This document shows, one piece after another, positions 32,113 to 42,439 of a DNA stretch of 64,000 bases. The DNA is taken from contig NZ_MIYK01000017.1 in assembly GCF_002907375.1 (NCBI RefSeq), positions 30,045-94,044 on the forward strand, in the 5' to 3' direction. Position 1 is the first letter of the stretch. Each line of letters opens with the position of its first letter. A program made the position numbers and the translations under genes. This DNA is from Fructilactobacillus lindneri DSM 20690 = JCM 11027 (GTDB taxonomy: Bacteria > Bacillota > Bacilli > Lactobacillales > Lactobacillaceae). A model generated the notes under the pieces. The model was not told the DNA's origin. It made no database searches and saw only the letters and a list, made by a program, of their open reading frames with translations.

Positions 32113-32942
32113 ATGGCTTATACAAAACCAAAAAAACGCCACGTACCATTTCCATGAAGACTTCCATCATGTTTTTTGTCCTTTCCTTAGTTATTAATTC
32201 GCTGGGTAATGTTTTAACTCTGGTTTCCAGTTCCAAAGTACTCCCCTCTTTTCTAGGGTCTGCTTACTGGACCGCAGCGGAAACCAACTTAGGAATTGCC
32301 TTTGGTTGGAATCTCTTTTGGGCCTTTTTAATCCTTGGTGTAGTAATTACTATTTTAAATGCCATTTTGGTTGGTCACTGGGACTGGGGGCGTGCCATTG
32401 GAAATGTCATTTTCATGGTGCCATTCTCGTTCTTAATTCAATTCTTTGATAATCTATTCGTTGGTGGCGATATCTTTGGAATCCATATGAATCCAATTAT
32501 CAACATTCCGGTTGCTGATGCACATCACGGCGGTTGGTTGTTAATTATCTTCTACGTCTTGATTAACTTTGTTGGAGTTGCTTTAATTGCAATTGCTATC
32601 TCAATTTATCAACGGGTCAACCTAGTGTTGCATCCTGCCGACGACTTGATGCAAATCCTGCGTTTTAAATATTTCAAAGGAAACGCCGGAAAAGCAATGT
32701 GGGCATCCTACATTCCCCCAACGATTATGGGAGTTGTCGCTTTTGCCATTACCCGTCAATTTACTTTCTACGGGATTGGAACAATTTTTGCCTTCTTATT
32801 CCAAGGTAATATCACTGGAATAGCTGATAAAGTTGTCTTTCCTCACTTGAAACATCAAGCAGTTGATGTTCCGGTTGATGATCCAACCATTGTTGAAGAA
32901 ATTGATAATGACATTGAAGAACACGAAAATAAAAAAGATTAA
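32113..32942 (+). CDS. YczE/YitT-like membrane protein; 5' end frameshifted in an A7 run
   Basis: The uninterrupted frame begins at ATG 32154 (262 residues), but that ATG has no ribosome site. AAGGAG is placed correctly for ATG 32113, which reads MAYTKPKKRHVPFP and stops. Adding one A to the A7 run at 32130-32136 joins both: MAYTKPKKTPRTISMKTS and onward. The main part has about five membrane helices and an acidic C-terminal tail (IVEEIDNDIEEH). Family assignment is by fold only. Either a mutation, a sequencing error, or -1 slippage on the A7 heptamer. Downstream of the dehydrogenase, perhaps a polyol permease accessory. Confidence 0.6.
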
Positions 32943-32944
32943 TT

Positions 32945-32989
32945 AAAAAAACTCTAAGTGATGTAAAAATTCATCATTTAGAGTTTTTT
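32945..32989 (+). terminator. Rho-independent terminator
   Basis: AAAACTCTAAGTGATG pairs with CATCATTTAGAGTTTT, then T tract. Confidence 0.85.
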
Positions 32990-33074
32990 ATTAACTTATA
33001 TTGCAAATCATTTCAGCAAAATCAAGAAAAAGACTATACTTAAATAAATAAAAAGACGAGTGAGATGAGAGAAT

Positions 33075-33278
33075 ATGGCGATCAAAAAAGTTATTGCAGC
33101 CCTATTAGTTTTAATTATGTTAATTTGTTTGGTATTTGAGGCTCTAAATGGTGCTTTTACCAAAAACCCCTCCAAAGCCCAAAGCCGCATCTATCATTTT
33201 TGCGATGTCATTTACTCCCTCTGTTTAGTTGGAATTGCACTAGTAGTCGTTGCTAGTTCTATTTTAAGATCAATGTAG
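33075..33278 (+). CDS. Small membrane protein, 67 residues
   Basis: Two hydrophobic segments (about 5-24 and 44-63) joined by a polar loop (NPSKAQSRIYHFCD). GAGAGA lies before the ATG. Family not recognised. Single gene with its own terminator. Confidence 0.55.
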   Translation: MAIKKVIAALLVLIMLICLVFEALNGAFTKNPSKAQSRIYHFCDVIYSLCLVGIALVVVASSILRSM

Positions 33279-33297
33279 ATAATTAATAAATTAAAAG

Positions 33298-33342
33298 AAC
33301 GCTTGATTTCGTGGTGCTTTTCACGAAGTCAAGCGTTTTTTT
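33298..33342 (+). terminator. Rho-independent terminator
   Basis: AACGCTTGA...TTCGTG / CACGAA...TCAAGCGTT stem with T7. Confidence 0.88.
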
Positions 33343-33453
33343 ATAAGCTTTTTTATCAAAAGAATAACACAAACATTATTCACAAATAATCAGCACAAAA
33401 CAGCTAATATACCGATAAAATAAATATAAATTAAACAAATGTTAAGAAAATCG

Positions 33454-33482
33454 TTTACAATTTAAAAAATAAGCCTTATCAT
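33454..33482 (+). promoter_or_regulatory. Promoter of the opp operon
   Basis: TTTACA (33454-33459), 17 bases, TATCAT (33477-33482); start of transcription near 33489, 32 bases before the oppA ATG. Confidence 0.6.
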
Positions 33483-33520
33483 AATAAAAACTTAAGTTTT
33501 ATTTATTTGGAGGTGTCACA

Positions 33521-35167
33521 ATGAAAAGTTTTCACCATCGCAAACTATTTTCTTTAGCAATTCTCGGAGTTGCTGCCTTATCTTTAGCTGGCTGTTCCCA
33601 GAAAAAATATAACAGCGCTAGTGCCAAGAAAACAGTTTCTGTAAGTTCCAATGCTAGTATTAGCACTATGGATTCATCGTTAAATACCACTTTAGTGGGT
33701 GCTCAGGAACTGAGCAACACTATGGAAGGTTTGTATCGTTATTCGGGCAACAAATTGGAACCTGGCGTTGCTAAATCAATTGCCAAACCAACTGACGGTG
33801 GTAAAAAATACACCATTGATCTTAAAAAGACCAAGTGGTCTAATGGCGATCCAGTGACTGCCAATGATTTCGTTTATGCTTGGCAAAGAATGGTTGATCC
33901 TAAAACTGCCTCACAATATTCTTACATATACAGCGGAGTTAAAAATGCTGATGATATCGTGGCAGGTAAGAAAAAACCAGATACACTCGGTATCAAAGCC
34001 CTTAATAAGTACAAACTGCAAGTTACTTTAGAGCATCCAATTCCATACTTTGACACCTTAGTATCAGGTGCTCAATTCTATCCGCTTAATAAAAAAGCTG
34101 TTACGGCTAGTGGATCAAATTATGGAATTACCAGTAAAGGAATGGTATTTAACGGACCTTACAAACTGGAAAACTGGAAGGCCGGAGATACAGAATGGCA
34201 TGATACTAAAAATAACAGTTATTGGAATGCTAAAAACGTTAAAACTGATCAACTTAAATGGTATGTAATTACTGATCCTAACACCGGATTAAACTTATAT
34301 GATACCAACATGCTGGATCGTTTAAACAACCTTGGTGGAGATGCTGCTCATCAGTTGTCTAATAACAAAGACTTTTCAACAACCCCACAAAACTCTACTT
34401 ACTATCTCGAAACAAATGAGAAAAAATTCCCATTCATGAAGAATAAAAAATTACGTCAGGCAATGGCTCTATCAATCAACCGTGACGAACTTTCAAACAT
34501 TATTCTTGGTAAAACTGGTATTCCAGCTCACAGTGTTGTTCCTCAAGACATGAGTAAGAATCCTAAGACTGGTGTGGACTTTACTGACGAACCATCAGCC
34601 AAAGCCGATAGAAAATACACAAATTATGATCCTGCTAAAGCAACTAAACTTTGGCAAGAAGGTTTGAAAGAAACCGGACAAAAAAATGTAGACTTTACCT
34701 TTACTGCTGATGATACGGATACCACGAAGAAAATGAGTGAATACATCCAGGACACCATGCAGAAAAATCTTCCTGGTTTGAAGATTACTCTCAGCAATGT
34801 TCCGTTCAAAACGAGAGTTCAACGTCAGTCTACCAAGAACTTTGACATGATTGGTGCCGCTTGGATTGCTGATTATCCAGATCCAACTAACTTCTTAGAT
34901 CTCTTTACCAAAGGCAATCCTAATAATGACGGTAGCTGGGAAAATGCTCAATATGATAAATACGTTAAGAATAGTGAAACCAAAGATGTCAATAATCCCG
35001 AAAAACGTTGGAATGATATGCTAGCAGCTCAAAGTATTATCACTAAAGAACAAGGTGCAATCCCTGTTTTCCAAAATACTAATGCCGCTTTAACTAAACA
35101 AAATGTTAAGGGCTTCGAACAAACACCAACCGGTTTGTACAATATGGCTGATGTTTACAAAAAATAA
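33521..35167 (+). CDS. oppA: Oligopeptide-binding lipoprotein OppA
   Basis: 548 residues. Lipoprotein signal with lipobox LSLAGC and lipid-modified Cys near residue 25. Solute-binding family 5 pattern: LEPGVAKSI, WSNGDPVTANDFVYAWQRM near 105-125, and WIADYPDPTNFLDLF near 445. Captures peptides outside the membrane for the OppBCDF permease. GGAGGTG site. First gene of the opp operon; gap of 13 bases to oppB. Confidence 0.95.
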   Translation: MKSFHHRKLFSLAILGVAALSLAGCSQKKYNSASAKKTVSVSSNASISTMDSSLNTTLVGAQELSNTMEGLYRYSGNKLEPGVAKSIAKPTDGGKKYTIDLKKTKWSNGDPVTANDFVYAWQRMVDPKTASQYSYIYSGVKNADDIVAGKKKPDTLGIKALNKYKLQVTLEHPIPYFDTLVSGAQFYPLNKKAVTASGSNYGITSKGMVFNGPYKLENWKAGDTEWHDTKNNSYWNAKNVKTDQLKWYVITDPNTGLNLYDTNMLDRLNNLGGDAAHQLSNNKDFSTTPQNSTYYLETNEKKFPFMKNKKLRQAMALSINRDELSNIILGKTGIPAHSVVPQDMSKNPKTGVDFTDEPSAKADRKYTNYDPAKATKLWQEGLKETGQKNVDFTFTADDTDTTKKMSEYIQDTMQKNLPGLKITLSNVPFKTRVQRQSTKNFDMIGAAWIADYPDPTNFLDLFTKGNPNNDGSWENAQYDKYVKNSETKDVNNPEKRWNDMLAAQSIITKEQGAIPVFQNTNAALTKQNVKGFEQTPTGLYNMADVYKK

Positions 35168-35180
35168 AAGGAGGTAAATC

Positions 35181-36113
35181 ATGACAAAATATATTTTAAA
35201 ACGACTTTTCTACTTGGTTTTAACCCTGTTGATTATTGCGTCCATTACCTTCTTCATGATGAAGGGGTTGCCTGGAACACCCTATACCAACCAAAATAAA
35301 ATGAGTCCAACTCAGTTAGCTGCCCTTAATCAAAAATATGGCTTTAATAAACCCTTATTTGAACAATATTTAATGTATATGAATAATTTGGTTCACGGAG
35401 ATTTAGGTACTTCATTCCAATTCAATAATGAACCAGTTACTCAATTAATTGGCGATCATATTGGTCCATCCATGCAATTAGGACTGCAAGCTATGATTCT
35501 TGGTAGTTTATTAGGGATTGTGTTTGGAAGTATTGCTGCTATCAAGAAAAATACTTGGATTGATAGTTTAACTACAATTGTTTCCATTCTAGGTCTTTCA
35601 ATTCCTAGTTTCGTGTTAGCTGTTTTACTACAATATTACCTTGGTTACAAACTTCACTGGTTCCCAGTAGCACTCTGGCACGGGTTCAGCTCTTCAATTC
35701 TGCCAACCTTAGCATTGGCAGCCTTCCCGCTGGCTAGTATCGCTCGTTACATGAGAACTGAAATGGTGGATGTGTTAAACAGCGACTACATTGAACTGGC
35801 CAAAGCCAAAGGTGACGCAAGCTGGCAGGTAATTGTCAAACACGCTCTTAGAAACTCATTGATTCCAATCATTACAGTGGTTGGTCCAATGGCAGTTACT
35901 ATCATGACCGGTTCGATGGTTGTTGAATCGATCTTCTCAATCCCTGGCATTGGCGATCAATTTGTTCAATCAATTTTAACTAATGATTACCCTACTATCA
36001 TGGGACTAACCTTGTTCTACTCGTTCCTAATGGTAGTTGTAATCCTTATTGTTGATATTCTTTACGGCATTATCGATCCACGAATCAGACTTGGAAAAGG
36101 AGGGAAAGCATAA
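35181..36113 (+). CDS. oppB: Oligopeptide ABC permease OppB
   Basis: 310 residues, six membrane helices. Begins MTKYILKRLFYLVLTLLII. The EAA loop is YIELAKAKGDASWQVIVKHALRN, given here as ELAKAKG...KHALRNS. Forms half of the peptide channel. Stop and oppC start overlap by one base (TAATG). Confidence 0.95.
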   Translation: MTKYILKRLFYLVLTLLIIASITFFMMKGLPGTPYTNQNKMSPTQLAALNQKYGFNKPLFEQYLMYMNNLVHGDLGTSFQFNNEPVTQLIGDHIGPSMQLGLQAMILGSLLGIVFGSIAAIKKNTWIDSLTTIVSILGLSIPSFVLAVLLQYYLGYKLHWFPVALWHGFSSSILPTLALAAFPLASIARYMRTEMVDVLNSDYIELAKAKGDASWQVIVKHALRNSLIPIITVVGPMAVTIMTGSMVVESIFSIPGIGDQFVQSILTNDYPTIMGLTLFYSFLMVVVILIVDILYGIIDPRIRLGKGGKA

Positions 36114-37132
36114 TGAGCCAATATTTACCACCAGAGGAAACCGAATTTCAATATGTTAGTAATGACTTGTCTAACATTCCCCAAGAAGTGTCTGGAGCAT
36201 CGCGAACTTACTTTCAAGATGTAAAACGCCGCTTTGTGCATAATAAAGTCGCAATGGTTTCTTTCTTCTTATTGATTTTAATTGTATTAATTGCTTTTGT
36301 GGGTCCCTTCTTTGTTCCAACCGACCCCAACACGCAAAATGTGTTGTTTGCCAACTTGCCACCGAAACTAGGTAACTTAAACATTCCTGGTCTAAATGGA
36401 ATGCAAACGGTTGGTGGAAAAACTATCAATGCTTACCAAGCAGCTCATGTTCCCCATGGGACTTATTATTTATTTGGAACCGATTACCTTGGTCGTGATT
36501 TGTTTGCCAGAATCCTATATGGAACTCGTCTATCAATCATTGTTGCCATTGTAGCAACCCTACTTGATTTATTAATCGGGGTTCCTTATGGAATCATCTC
36601 TGGTCTAGCTAGTGAACGAGTTGATACTTTCTTACAACGTGTCATTGAAATCATTTCTTCTGTTCCTGATTTGATCGTGGTTATCCTGCTTTTGATTGTT
36701 TTGAAACCCGGGTTAACTTCAATCATCATCGCCATTGCCTTTACCGGTTGGATTACCATGGCCCGTTTGATTAGAGCCCAAGTATTTAAATTAAAACAAA
36801 ACGAATATGTTTTAGCTTCAGAAACGTTAGGTGAATCAAAATGGAAAATCTCAATTCGTCATCTGCTCCCTAACCTAAGTTCAACCATCATTATTCAAAC
36901 TATGTTCTCTATTCCAACTGCCATCTTCTTTGAAGCCTTTCTAAGTTTCATTGGAATTGGAATCCCTGCTCCATCAGCATCACTAGGAACATTGATGAAC
37001 GATGGGCAAAAAGCTTTCCATTTCTTGCCATATCAAATGTGGATTCCAGCAATTATCTTGAGTTTGATCATGATTACTACCAACCTGCTTGGTGATGGAA
37101 TGCGTGATGCATTCGATCCTCAATCTGATTAG
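36113..37132 (+). CDS. oppC: Oligopeptide ABC permease OppC
   Basis: 339 residues. Cytoplasmic N-terminal tail of ~45 residues, then six helices with a long first external loop (about 70-125) ending GTDYLGRDLFARILYG, the OppC hallmark. EAA loop VLASETLGESKWKISIRHLLPN, in part. Pairs with OppB. Confidence 0.95.
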   Translation: MSQYLPPEETEFQYVSNDLSNIPQEVSGASRTYFQDVKRRFVHNKVAMVSFFLLILIVLIAFVGPFFVPTDPNTQNVLFANLPPKLGNLNIPGLNGMQTVGGKTINAYQAAHVPHGTYYLFGTDYLGRDLFARILYGTRLSIIVAIVATLLDLLIGVPYGIISGLASERVDTFLQRVIEIISSVPDLIVVILLLIVLKPGLTSIIIAIAFTGWITMARLIRAQVFKLKQNEYVLASETLGESKWKISIRHLLPNLSSTIIIQTMFSIPTAIFFEAFLSFIGIGIPAPSASLGTLMNDGQKAFHFLPYQMWIPAIILSLIMITTNLLGDGMRDAFDPQSD

Positions 37133-37146
37133 AAAGGAGGAACAAG

Positions 37147-38196
37147 ATGTCTGACAAAGTATTAGAAGTTAAAGATTTAGAAGTTGATTTCTCTACCTTA
37201 AATGGAACGGTTCATGCCATTCGAGACGTTAGTTTTGACTTAAATAAAGGTGAAACTCTTGCTCTGGTAGGTGAATCAGGTTCCGGTAAATCGGTCACTG
37301 TTAGAAGCGTGATTCAGCTTTATGCTAAAAATGCTAAAGTAACCAATGGTGAAATTACCTTCCATGGTAAAAATCTCTTGGAACTAAGTCCAAAAGAAAT
37401 GGATAAAATTCGGGGAAAAGATATTTCAATGATCTTCCAGGATCCTATGACTTCATTAGACCCCACCATGACAATTGGAAAACAAGTGGCCGAACCATTA
37501 CTTGTTCATCATGATACTTCGGAAAAAGAAGCAATGAAACGAGCACAAGAAGTGCTTAAATTAGTAGGAATTCCGAATGCAAAAGAACGGATGCATAACT
37601 ACCCTCACCAATTTTCTGGTGGTCAACGGCAAAGAATCGTAATTGCGATGGCAATTATTGATAATCCCGAAATTTTAATTGCTGATGAACCAACTACTGC
37701 CTTAGATGTAACTGTCCAAGCACAGATTATTAGCTTATTAAAAGATTTGCAAAAGAAGATTGGAACTTCAATTATCTTTATTACTCATGATTTAGGAGTA
37801 GTAGCAGGGATTGCTGACCGAGTAGCTGTAATGTACGCTGGCAAAATCATTGAATACGGGACAACCGACGAAATCTACTATGATCCAAAACATCCTTACA
37901 CTTGGGGCTTGTTAGATTCCATGCCTACTCTAGGTCTAGAAGGAAAACGTTTGAAAGCTATTCCGGGAACTCCAGCTAATCTGATTGATCCGCCGAAAGG
38001 TGATGCGTTTGCTCCACGTAGCGAGTATGCCATGAAAATTGACGAACGTTTACAACCGCCGTTTTTCAAGGTCACTGATACCCACTATGCCGCTACCTGG
38101 CTCTTAGATCCTAAAGCACCAAAAGTAACTCCTCCTGCTTCAATCCAGGAACGTTACAATCAATATCAAAAATTGCGAGGTGAAAACGATGGCTGA
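37147..38196 (+). CDS. oppD: Oligopeptide ABC ATPase OppD
   Basis: 349 residues. Walker [12 protein letters not shown] near 40, Q-loop [10 protein letters not shown], signature FSGGQRQR near 158, Walker [14 protein letters not shown]-terminal extension with [14 protein letters not shown] and a following short segment. The usual Cys motif for an iron-sulfur cluster seems absent in the extension. Energises peptide import. Confidence 0.95.
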   Translation: MSDKVLEVKDLEVDFSTLNGTVHAIRDVSFDLNKGETLALVGESGSGKSVTVRSVIQLYAKNAKVTNGEITFHGKNLLELSPKEMDKIRGKDISMIFQDPMTSLDPTMTIGKQVAEPLLVHHDTSEKEAMKRAQEVLKLVGIPNAKERMHNYPHQFSGGQRQRIVIAMAIIDNPEILIADEPTTALDVTVQAQIISLLKDLQKKIGTSIIFITHDLGVVAGIADRVAVMYAGKIIEYGTTDEIYYDPKHPYTWGLLDSMPTLGLEGKRLKAIPGTPANLIDPPKGDAFAPRSEYAMKIDERLQPPFFKVTDTHYAATWLLDPKAPKVTPPASIQERYNQYQKLRGENDG

Positions 38197-39118
38197 TGCA
38201 CAAAATAAAGATCGTAAAGTAGCAGTTAAGGTTAGACATTTAAAAGAATACTTTAATGCTGGTAAAAAAGATGAAGTTAAGGCTGTCGATGACATCTCCT
38301 TTGATATCTACGAAGGTGAAACTTTAGGTCTCGTTGGTGAATCTGGTTCTGGAAAGACCACTACTGGGCGTAGTATTATTCGCTTATACGATCCAACCAG
38401 CGGTGATATTCATTTTAACGGTAAAAATATTGCCAAATTAAAAAAACGTCAGCTAAAAGATTTCCGGAAAAACATGCAGATGATTTTCCAAGATCCCTAC
38501 GCATCTCTTGACCCTCGAATGAAAGTTAAAGATATCATTGCTGAAGGAATTGACGTACATCATCTGGCTAAAGACAATGCTGATCGAGATCGTCAAGTAG
38601 CTGACTTATTAAAAAAGGTTAACTTAAATCCTGGATTCGCTAATCGTTATCCTAGCGAATTTTCGGGTGGTCAACGCCAGCGAATTGGAATTGCACGTGC
38701 TCTTGCAGTACAACCTTCATTTATCATTGCTGACGAACCTATTTCAGCATTGGATGTTTCCATCCAAGCACAAGTGGTAAATTTGTTGCAAGATATTCAG
38801 GAAGAACAAAACTTAACTTATTTGTTTATTGCCCATGATTTATCCATGGTGAAACATATTAGTGATCGAATCGCTGTGCTTTATAAAGGTAAAATCGTTG
38901 AGTTATCGACGACTGACGAGGTTTATAACCACCCGTTACATCCTTATACACAAAGTTTATTATCAGCCGTTCCAATCCCTGATCCAGAAGCAGAACGTAA
39001 TCATAAAATTAAAACTTTTGATCATAATCATCCCTTTAAGGAGGGCGAAGAACTTCGCGAAGTTCTTCCCGGACACTATCTTTACTGCGATGAAGCAACA
39101 GCTGCTAAGTATGCTTAA
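38189..39118 (+). CDS. oppF: Oligopeptide ABC ATPase OppF
   Basis: 309 residues from ATG 38189, which has GAGGTG 6 bases upstream inside oppD; a GTG three codons earlier is less likely. Walker [44 protein letters not shown]. Last gene of oppABCDF, overlapping oppD by 8 bases. The tail (DEATAAKYA) is a little shorter than usual. Confidence 0.95.
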   Translation: MADAQNKDRKVAVKVRHLKEYFNAGKKDEVKAVDDISFDIYEGETLGLVGESGSGKTTTGRSIIRLYDPTSGDIHFNGKNIAKLKKRQLKDFRKNMQMIFQDPYASLDPRMKVKDIIAEGIDVHHLAKDNADRDRQVADLLKKVNLNPGFANRYPSEFSGGQRQRIGIARALAVQPSFIIADEPISALDVSIQAQVVNLLQDIQEEQNLTYLFIAHDLSMVKHISDRIAVLYKGKIVELSTTDEVYNHPLHPYTQSLLSAVPIPDPEAERNHKIKTFDHNHPFKEGEELREVLPGHYLYCDEATAAKYA

Positions 39119-39123
39119 TAACT

Positions 39124-39163
39124 AAAAACGATGTATCGAATTAATTTTCGATACATCGTTTTT
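39124..39163. terminator. Terminator of the opp operon
   Basis: 17-bp stem AAAAACGATGTATCGAA with its complement, loop TTAATT. Confidence 0.9.
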
Positions 39164-39166
39164 AAT

Positions 39167-39388
39167 TTATTTAGATTTACCTATAATCATTAATACAAAA
39201 CTTACTACAGTTAAAATGAAAGCCAAAGATATTGACCATCCAAAAATTCCTTGTGGACTATTATAAGCAATAACAGGAGTTAATGATAATAAATCGTGCT
39301 TAGAATAAGCTTGCCAAAAGGTATAAATTGCAGACATCCAACAAATTATTGCTGCCAAAAGCGAAATATATTTACAAGTTTTTAACAT
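39167..39388 (-). CDS. Small membrane protein, 73 residues
   Basis: ATG at 39388 with GAGAGG 8 bases upstream; five further codons are open upstream. Two membrane helices (about 6-24 and 49-68). Not recognised. Confidence 0.5.
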   Translation of the reverse strand: MLKTCKYISLLAAIICWMSAIYTFWQAYSKHDLLSLTPVIAYNSPQGIFGWSISLAFILTVVSFVLMIIGKSK

Positions 39389-39449
39389 AATAAAACCTCT
39401 CACAAAATATGATATTATACTTTTGATATCATATCTGGATTTTACTAAT

Positions 39450-40211
39450 TTATTTAATTAATTGATCATATTGATTAAAGAAGCTCTTGTAGCCCATGTA
39501 ACATCCAATAATTGAACTAATTGAGGTAATTCCTAGCAACATGAAAGTAATCATAATCTGATATTTAATGGCTAACACCGGATCTGCTCCAGCAAAAATC
39601 ATTCCTGACATCATTCCAGGTAGAGCCACTAACCCAACTGTTTTGGCGGTATCAATCGTAGGTTGTAATCCTGTTTTAATCGAATCACGAATAATATTTT
39701 TACTAGCAACTAGCGGACTAGCCCCAAGTGCTAACATTTCCATGACTTGTGAACGACGATCTTTAAACATCGAATTCATCGTTCTAAAACATAGTCCCAT
39801 TGCGACTATCGAATTACTAACAATCATACCCGTCAACGGAATAATTTGTGATGGAATAAATTTAACGGCTCCATCTAAAACTAAAACCAACAAAATCACG
39901 ATTGTACTAGTTGAAATGGCTGTTAACGAAATTGAAAAGGAATTCCGCAAACCATCACTACGCCCTTTCGCATTGTAAGCACCATTAAAAATAATAATCA
40001 GAATTAAAGCAATTGTAAGCAGCCAGTTGTCAACTTTAAACACATATTTTAAAACATAACCAACGATAAATAGCTGAACAACACAGCGAATCGTTGCAAC
40101 AATCAAGTCTTTCCCAATTCCTAATTGTTCACGGTATCCAATCCAAAGTGCAAATAAGACAAAAACTCCAGTCAGTGCTAATGCAGAGTTAGAAACAATT
40201 AAATTATGCAT
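39450..40211 (-). CDS. fetB: FetB-type ABC exporter permease
   Basis: 253 residues from ATG 40211 (GGAGG upstream, within the end of fetA); the longer frame is not needed. Six or seven helices. Typical FetB stretches: GREQLGIGK-like start of loop, RCVVQLFIVGYVL, FNGAYNAKGR, GMIVSNSIVAMGL, LALGASP, and LVALPGMMSGMIFAGADP. Exports iron or related metal and protects from metal or oxidative stress; pairs with FetA. Confidence 0.85.
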   Translation of the reverse strand: MHNLIVSNSALALTGVFVLFALWIGYREQLGIGKDLIVATIRCVVQLFIVGYVLKYVFKVDNWLLTIALILIIIFNGAYNAKGRSDGLRNSFSISLTAISTSTIVILLVLVLDGAVKFIPSQIIPLTGMIVSNSIVAMGLCFRTMNSMFKDRRSQVMEMLALGASPLVASKNIIRDSIKTGLQPTIDTAKTVGLVALPGMMSGMIFAGADPVLAIKYQIMITFMLLGITSISSIIGCYMGYKSFFNQYDQLIK

Positions 40212-40860
40212 TCTGATCAGCCTCCTCCATCTTGCCATCCTTGATGATATAAAGATGTTGAGCGTGCTTAATCTCTTCATCATCATGAGTAATCATAATG
40301 ATCGTTACGGCATACTTAGTGTTAAAGTAATCAATCATTTTGTGGACACTGGCCTTACTGTCTGAGTCAAGCCCAGTAGTTACTTCGTCTAAAATTAAAA
40401 CCTTCGGTACAAACATTACATTCCGCAACAGCGCAATTCTCTGTTTTTCCCCACCTGAAAGACTCGTAACTTGTCGATCTAAATCATCTTTACCCAGATC
40501 AACAGTTTGTAATGCCTTAATTGCATGGTTTTCGTCGAACGGTTTTTTGCGAATTTGATAAGGAAATTCCAAATTTTCCCGCACTGTATCACCAAATAAA
40601 GTTGGCTGTTGAACGGCATACGAAACTTCACGGCGATAAACAATTGGATCAATATCTTTAACATTCGTTCCTTCAAAGATGACGGAACCAGAAGTTGGTG
40701 TTAACAATGAAGCTAATAATTTTACAAAAGTAGATTTACCGCTTCCTGATGGTCCTGTAATCGTTGCAATCTCTTGTTTATCAATCCACCAGTTAATATC
40801 GTTAATAATTTGTTTATTATCAACGGTGTAGTAAAGATTCTTTGTTTCTAATTGATGCAT
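40204..40860 (-). CDS. fetA: FetA-type ABC exporter ATPase
   Basis: 218 residues. Walker A GPSGSGKSTFV near 36, Q-loop YAVQQPTLF, signature LSGGEKQR near 130, Walker B VLILDEVTTGLD. Short ATPase with FetB directly downstream (8-base overlap). AGGAG site before ATG. Confidence 0.87.
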   Translation of the reverse strand: MHQLETKNLYYTVDNKQIINDINWWIDKQEIATITGPSGSGKSTFVKLLASLLTPTSGSVIFEGTNVKDIDPIVYRREVSYAVQQPTLFGDTVRENLEFPYQIRKKPFDENHAIKALQTVDLGKDDLDRQVTSLSGGEKQRIALLRNVMFVPKVLILDEVTTGLDSDSKASVHKMIDYFNTKYAVTIIMITHDDEEIKHAQHLYIIKDGKMEEADQNA

Positions 40861-41018
40861 AAAAAATCTCCTATTCGTTTTTAATCTCTTCTAATTATAC
40901 GCTATTTCTTAATTGTACAAAACCGTTGTTATAGGATTAGTAGTCCAAGACTACCTATCCTGCAAGTTTAGTACGATAAAATGATATAATTAAATGTATA
41001 CATTTAAAAGGAGTTACA

Positions 41019-42425
41019 ATGAAATATAATCAAGGTAAAACAAAACCAAAAACAAAAGATGTCAAAGTAGAATTACACCAACGAGTAACCGTAACCATTA
41101 AACGACTCGGAATCAACGGTGAAGGTGTCGGATATTATCACCGTAAATTAATTTTTGTTCCAGGTGCACTACCAACAGAACTAGTTCAGGCTGATATTAC
41201 TGAAATTGAACAAAAATATCTCCGTGCTGAATTAAAACAAATTGATAAAAAAAGCAAATTCAGAGTTCAAACCAGAGATCGCTATGCTAACGAAGTCGGT
41301 GGTTTGGCATTAGAAGACTTAGAATATAGTCAACAACTAAAATTCAAACGCGACTTAGTAAAACAGGCTTTAAGTCGTTATCATCCCCGCGGCTTCGAAA
41401 AATACGATGTCCGTTCCACAATTGGCATGGAAAATCCTTATAAGTATCGTAATAAAGCTCAATTCCAAGTTCGTACCGAAGCTGATGGTAAGGTCATCGC
41501 TGGATTGTATAAAGAAGGCACCCATGAAGTTGTTGATATGGAAACATGTGCGGTACAATACCCAGTTACTATGAAAGTAATGCGAGCTGTCGTAGCAATG
41601 GTGCAAGAATTACAGATTCCAACTTACGTTGAGTCCAATCATTCCGGGATTTTAAAAACCATTGTTGTCCGAGCTGCTCTCAATACTAATGAAGTCCAAG
41701 TGGTCTTTATTACCAACTCGTCTAAATTACTAAAGAAAAAACAATTAATTATGAAAATTGCTGAAGAACTTCCGGAAGTAACCTCAGTAATGCAAAATAT
41801 TAATCCGAGTGAAACTCCGCTTATCTGGGGTGATGAAACCATTCGTTTAGCTGGAAGTGAAACTATTACCGAAAAGATTGATGGATTGTCATTTGAATTA
41901 TCCCCTCGAGCCTTTCTCCAATTAAACTCTATTATGACCCCTAAACTCTATCATTTGGCTGGAAAAGCCTTGCAACTTGATCAAGAAGATCGTTTAGTCG
42001 ATGCATATTCTGGAGTTGGAACGATTGGTCTCTCGCTGGCTCGCCAAGTCGCAGAAGTGCGCGGCATGGATACGATTAAAGAAGCCATTGAAGATGCTAA
42101 TCACAATGCTGAAATTAATAACATTCATAATGCTAAATACTATTTTGGCAAAGCTGAAGACATCCTGCCACAATGGATGAGCGAAGGATGGCAACCTACT
42201 GCTTTAGTCGTTGATCCACCACGAGTTGGACTTGACCAACATTTGATTGATGCCATCTTACAGACTAGACCAGAAAAATTTGTCTACGTCTCTTGTAACC
42301 AGTCAACGTTAGCACAAGATTTAGTACAACTAACTAAATCATATAACGTAGATTATCTCCAACCAATTGATATGATGCCACAAACGGCACACGTTGAAAT
42401 TGTCGTTAAATTTACACTAAAATAG
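41019..42425 (+). CDS. rlmD: 23S rRNA (uracil-5)-methyltransferase RlmD/RlmCD type
   Basis: 468 residues. TRAM domain about 18-75 (RVTVTIKRLGINGEGVGYY), then a SAM-dependent methyltransferase: YRNKAQFQVR, DAYSGVGTIGLSLA near 328 (SAM site), DPPRVGLD near 395, and SCNQSTLAQDL with the catalytic Cys near 425. The usual four-Cys iron-sulfur motif of RumA is not apparent, as in Gram-positive RlmCD. Methylates U747 and/or U1939 of 23S rRNA. AAAGGAG site. Confidence 0.92.
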   Translation: MKYNQGKTKPKTKDVKVELHQRVTVTIKRLGINGEGVGYYHRKLIFVPGALPTELVQADITEIEQKYLRAELKQIDKKSKFRVQTRDRYANEVGGLALEDLEYSQQLKFKRDLVKQALSRYHPRGFEKYDVRSTIGMENPYKYRNKAQFQVRTEADGKVIAGLYKEGTHEVVDMETCAVQYPVTMKVMRAVVAMVQELQIPTYVESNHSGILKTIVVRAALNTNEVQVVFITNSSKLLKKKQLIMKIAEELPEVTSVMQNINPSETPLIWGDETIRLAGSETITEKIDGLSFELSPRAFLQLNSIMTPKLYHLAGKALQLDQEDRLVDAYSGVGTIGLSLARQVAEVRGMDTIKEAIEDANHNAEINNIHNAKYYFGKAEDILPQWMSEGWQPTALVVDPPRVGLDQHLIDAILQTRPEKFVYVSCNQSTLAQDLVQLTKSYNVDYLQPIDMMPQTAHVEIVVKFTLK

Positions 42426-42439
42426 GAGGGCTTAGTTTT

